Shown: piece by piece, positions 59,990 to 64,000 of the stretch
Position numbering within the stretch: the first letter of the stretch is position 1
Layout of the letters: each line of letters opens with the position of its first letter
NCBI GenBank assembly: GCA_002335605.1
Contig: BEDY01000006.1
Location: forward strand, 806,001-870,000
Length of the DNA: 64,000 nt
Direction of reading: 5' to 3'
DNA from: Prillingera fragicola
Lineage: Eukaryota > Basidiomycota > Tremellomycetes > Trichosporonales > Trichosporonaceae
Program-made: the position numbers and the translations under genes
The notes under the pieces: model-generated
Database searches by the model: none
The model's input: only the letters and a program-made list of their open reading frames with translations
What the model was told of the DNA's origin: nothing

Positions 59990-62900
59990 CTATAGCCGGG
60001 ACGTGGCCCGCGGCTTGGTGGTCTGCTGGCCATCCTCTTCTTCCTTCTCCCTCATCTCCTCCTCGCCCCCACTCTTCTCACTCATCTGCGCACCAAGCTT
60101 TTCTGTCAAAGCCGACATAGCCTCCTTTTCGCTCAAATGTGAGTCTGAAGGCCCGTCCACGAGGACTGGCCGGACTTTGCGCATAGCGTTGAGATACTTC
60201 TCCGACGTCTCCATGTTTTGTCCAGCAGAGATGGACTTGAGAATCTGCCACGTCGTGCGCTCATGCAGACGACGGCGGAAGGAGCGTTTGTAAAATGTCG
60301 TCACGGCGTCCAGCGGCCACTCGCCCGGCGCCATGTCGAGGATCTCGAGGACGTCGAGATGCACGCCCTGTGCAGCAAGGAGGGCCGACGCGCGAGTAGC
60401 AGAGTTGGCGCCGCTGCTGCCTGCAGCGCCGCCCTCACCATCCTTCATGTACGCGCGCAGAAGCTCGAGGACGAGGCGCTGTTGCGTTGCCGCGTCGACT
60501 GAGCCCTTGCGCGCCTTGTGGCTGGGACCCTCGGCGAGGTCGGTCCAGCCTGACAGCTCGGGCGTTCGTGCTGCAATAGCCTTTGCGACCTTGGGTGGCA
60601 GGATCTCTCCGCCAGAGGTACAGTATGTCTGGGCCGAAACGGTGTCTGGCAGCTCGCGGGCGAGAATCGATAGTGCGTCCGAGTTCCGTCCCAGGCGGCC
60701 GTACACGATCGCGCGCTCCAGCACCAGGGTCGGCGTCTCAACATTCAGACGTTTCGCAGCCGCGTCAAGGTCAAAGAAGCTCGAGCCCTGTAGGAAGAGC
60801 ATGAGCTTGAGTCGCAACGTCTTGAACGGAGTGGGCGGCGCAATGTCGGCAAAGAACGCCGGATAGGCCTCTGGCTCCTTCAAGAGGCGATACTCGGCAT
60901 CGAGCTCTTCAATGTGATACTTGATGCCGTCGTCTTGCACGAACTCGGCGGCCTCGTCCAGGAGCCGGCGGAGGAGGGACTCATGCAGATCCCGGTCCGT
61001 CGACCGCTTGCCAACGACGACATACTCGAGATACCGATTCGCCGCCTCCTTGCTGACCTCTGCCAGATCGTTGACCAACTGGGCATCGTCAAAGTTGACC
61101 TGAGCCCCCTTGGCAATCAAGATCGTCAAGCCGAGATCGATATCCCGTCGCACGAGCCAGAGAGCGTACTTCCGCAACATCTCTGGATCCTGCACCGTCT
61201 CGAGCTGTGTGACAAGGTCTCCGACCGGGTCACTGCACATGGGATCCGGCTTGGGGTCCTCTGCAATTTCCTTCAACAGCTCGAGCACCCGTTCCGTCCT
61301 TCCCTGTTGCCGCATGACGGTGGAAAGCACATATTTGCGGTCGGCGAGGAACGGCTCAAGCTCGGCTAGAACCACATCGTTTGTACTGGCCAACAACGCC
61401 AGCAATTCGTTTGTGATCCCAGCATCGGCAAGAAGCTTGGCCAATGTCGTATCGATAACTATATCAATCTTGCGCGAATCCAGCCCACGCGAGCCAGCGC
61501 CCCTCCGACGTGAAGTGCGCGTTTTACGCAAGAACTCGGTGAGCATGCTCTTGGCGCTGTCGTACAGGACCGACCGCAGCTCTTCGCTGGTGGTGAAGTC
61601 GGCTTGAGCCTCAGAGTTGCGTTTCAGGTAGTCTGCAATGATCTCGTCAATCGTGCCCATGCTCTGCAGCACTGGCAGCAGGCCGTCGAGCACCTCGACT
61701 TCCTCGGCTGTACCGATGAGTTTGCCGCGATAATTGGGAAAGAGGCGAACGACAAGACGCGCGTCGACCTTGCCACGGATGAAATATTCGCCCGCGCGCT
61801 CAAAGACTGTGTCAAGGAGCAGGTGACAAGCGAGGATGGTATGCAGAAGTCGCATTGTTGCCGAGTGGGTGGTCTTGTCAACATCAATCTCGCCGCGGCG
61901 GCCTCGGCGGCGCTCATCGTCCACAAGGGCTATTGCGTCGTCCATTCGCCGCTGGTCGCAGAGATGCTCAAGGCGGAGAACCGTGGGCATGGGAGCCAGA
62001 CCACGCACGCTGTGCCGTGCTACGATGAGAGTCTCAGCAACGGCCGACGAGAAGGGTGCGGGTCGTGACGAGGCAGCTCCAGACGACAACAATGACGAGC
62101 TCCGGGGAGGGTTAATGGGTTGTCTCTTGAACTTTGGCGACAACGGCGGCGTCAACCCCGATCCGGACGGTGGCTCTTCCGGCATCATTTCCGGCGTCAT
62201 TACGCCTTCAGGCGTGGTGCCGCCAGGTGACAAGAAGTCCATGTCCCCGATATCCTCCTGAACGGGAGCGACGGGTGGGACACTGGCCTCTTTCGGAGCC
62301 AGTTTGCCGCTAAGCAGCGTGAAGCGCGAAGTGGACATGCGCTCGTCACGTACGAGATCGCGAATCGAGACGCCGTATGGTGAGTAGGAAAGGGCGAATG
62401 TCGCGTGGGCAGCGTCGAGGGGGATGATTTGTGCTGGCTTTTCCAAATCGGCGAGAGAGTGAATGCAAATGGTGTTATTGCGGAGAAGAGCGATGATGAA
62501 GCCTGATTCGACGGTGATGGACAAGGGGTGCTCGCTCCACTCCATCGTGCCGCGCTCCGGATCGCCTTGACCGTTGAGGAAGACACCCATGGTATTGGAC
62601 CCTGTGAAGCTGGTGACAAGGAACTGGTTCTCGCCAGGAATGACGACAACGTTGGGATTGGGCTTCCAGTCGATGTCTGCTGGGTCCATCTGGGACACTG
62701 GCAGGACCTCGGTCATCGATGCGTCCGACAGATCGATGATGCTGTATGTGAGTCCGCCGCCGTCCGAAGGCAGCGCAGCACACAGATACGTTCCAAATAG
62801 CGCATGATGTCTTGTTGGTGATGGCAGTGGAATTTCCTACCCGTTAGTAATCACCTGCACTAGGCGGCTCACCTTGACAGCTTGCATGCGATTACCCAGT

Positions 62901-63722
62901 CGACAAATCGCTAGCCCTCTTCGCCGAAGCACCACGACACTCATGTCCGTGATCTCGCCTTCTGGTCCCCCAAGATCCAGCTCGTCGTCATTCAGCGCCA
63001 CGGACACCACACCTCGCAAGGGTGCAATAACACTGGGCGGCAGAGGCTCGAGCGCCGGTAAACTGAGCGGGTGCAGCGTCCCGTCCGACAGCACAAACAC
63101 CCTTCCGACCTTGGGCAAGAGAACAATCTTGCTGATCGGCCGCGCGGGAAACACCTTATGTCTGTGCTGGAGTTTCCATCCTCGGTTCTGGGCAACGTCA
63201 GCCACGTCTTGCGATGGTCACTCCAGATGGCGCCCGGTCGTCAGTGGCGGCGCATGCTTACCTCGGTGGTCTCTGCTGTCGCGTCGTACACCCAGTGTTC
63301 GACGACACCGTCCGAGCCACCAACATACAAATTCTGACCGTATCCCTCGACGCAACGGACTTCGGTGCTGCTCTCGGCGCTCGGCGAGATGGTACCTGGT
63401 GAGTCGATGCTGTCTCGCCTCTCAGGGGAGGGCGAGCCTTGACGCAGCGTGGGTGAGGTGACGCTTGGCGGGGTAGCTCCAGCAGCTGCCGCTGCGCGAC
63501 CAGTCACTCCAGCAGCTAGCTGAGTGACCGAGGAGAATAGGGACACATGCTGAGCTGGCGCAGGCGGTGATGTAGATGTTACTGAGCGTGTGAGCGATGA
63601 CCAGTGAGATGGAGGAGCTTACTGGGCGCTGAGAAGTCGAGGAGGTCTCGAGACTCGCACAGGCCTGAGAGTACTGGCTGTGTATGAAATGGTTCTGGAT
63701 CTGGTTGAGGTGTATGGGCCAT
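59990..63722 (-). CDS. Vps3/Vps39-family tethering-complex subunit (CNH + Vps39 domains; TGFBRAP1-like)
   Basis: Four exons (63722-63623, 63554-63262, 63187-62873, 62836-59990) join to 1184 residues. A CNH beta-propeller covers about residues 55-400 (NLYVGGSDGVVEHWVY, GRVFVLSDGTLHPLSL, GLAICRLGNRMQAVKE), broken by a disordered Pro/Ser insertion near 290-330. An alpha-solenoid follows, and a Vps39-type zone lies near residue 1050-1115 (LLAAQGVHLDVLEILDMAPGEWPLDAVTTF). Vps39 (HOPS) and Vps3/TGFBRAP1 (CORVET) tether endosomes and vacuoles through Rab GTPases. Which of the two this is cannot be fixed by eye. The expected RING-like C terminus is absent; the tail is acidic and Lys-rich. The start at 63722 gives in-phase splicing; upstream ATGs are out of frame. 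Confidence 0.82.
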
Positions 63723-63972
63723 GATGCCTCGTTGCTGCTCGCTGTCAAGAAGTGTCTGGTCAACATATGTTCAGTAGCTGGTGCTCGAGCCACCAACGTC
63801 ACTGGGTGGAGTGATAAATTTGATTCCGCTTGTTGTAATTTACACGTCACTGATCACAACAATCTCAAGATTTCTGGATTCACCTCCACTTCCAGACCCC
63901 CTGCCTATTCTCAGCGAAGAACGCTCCCTTGCAGTTTTCCATTCACTCCACTCGCACGCACATACCACGACT
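63723..63972. promoter_or_regulatory. Divergent promoter at the right edge
   Basis: A 250-base gap between the Vps-type gene and a rightward gene start. CT- and CAC-rich sequence precedes 63973, as in other leaders of this genome. Confidence 0.4.
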
Positions 63973-64000
63973 ATGGCTGGAAACACGGACGCGCGTTTTG
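63973..64000 (+). CDS. Start of a rightward gene, cut by the window edge
   Basis: ATG at 63973 in good context (CGACTATGGCT) opens a frame of nine codons (MAGNTDARF) to the window end. The CT/CAC-rich upstream DNA and divergent position support a real start. Too short to identify. Confidence 0.4.

Overview
The window reads as nuclear DNA of a basidiomycete yeast, most likely a tremellomycete and perhaps of the order Trichosporonales. Genes are tightly packed, GC-rich and interrupted by very small spliceosomal introns. The introns begin GTGAGT or GTAAGT, and most carry a CTGAC or CTAAC branch site a few bases before the 3' AG. The gene set points the same way: a CAP10-type GT90 glycosyltransferase, a GT18 enzyme, a GH128 glucanase, a fungal CSL factor and respiratory complex I subunits. 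The order-level assignment is inference. There are no plasmid, phage, CRISPR or bacterial features. I rebuilt exon structures by hand; for every complete gene the exon lengths sum to a whole number of codons.

Layout. 1-5.3 kb: the 5' end of a gene for a probable mitochondrial protein (- strand, runs off the left edge), an epoxide hydrolase and a GT18 glycosyltransferase. 5.6-13.4 kb: the spliceosome core gene PRP8 in nine exons, without an intein. 14.9-20 kb: a cystinosin-like transporter, a GT90 (CAP10) enzyme and a nine-exon glutathione-transferase-like gene. 20.5-32.7 kb: a large TRP/Flc-like membrane protein with a duplicated 3' end, a Nup2/Nup50-type FG nucleoporin with a Ran-binding domain, and a UBP2-like deubiquitinase. 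33-41 kb: a secreted GH128 glucanase, a gene-free stretch of about 4.8 kb, and a CENP-B-type DNA-binding protein. 41.7-48.8 kb: C1D/Lrp1, an unknown nuclear-looking protein and a CSL (RBP-J-like) transcription factor. 50.5-64 kb: an MLRQ-type respiratory subunit, a tyrosyl-tRNA synthetase fused to SAICAR synthetase, a single-pass membrane protein, the complex I ESSS subunit, lariat debranching enzyme DBR1, a mitochondrial FAD/NAD reductase, a Vps3/Vps39-type tethering subunit and the first codons of a further gene.

How genes relate. Three encode RNA-processing factors: PRP8 and DBR1 in pre-mRNA splicing, C1D/Lrp1 at the nuclear exosome. Three or four encode mitochondrial proteins. GT18, GT90 and GH128 act on glycans or the wall/capsule. 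I see no operon-like pathway cluster. Many neighbours are divergent pairs sharing short promoters.

Most notable are the TyrRS-SAICAR synthetase fusion, introns down to 30 nt with exons as short as 3, 6, 13 and 16 nt, and an acidic four-copy repeat inserted in DBR1.
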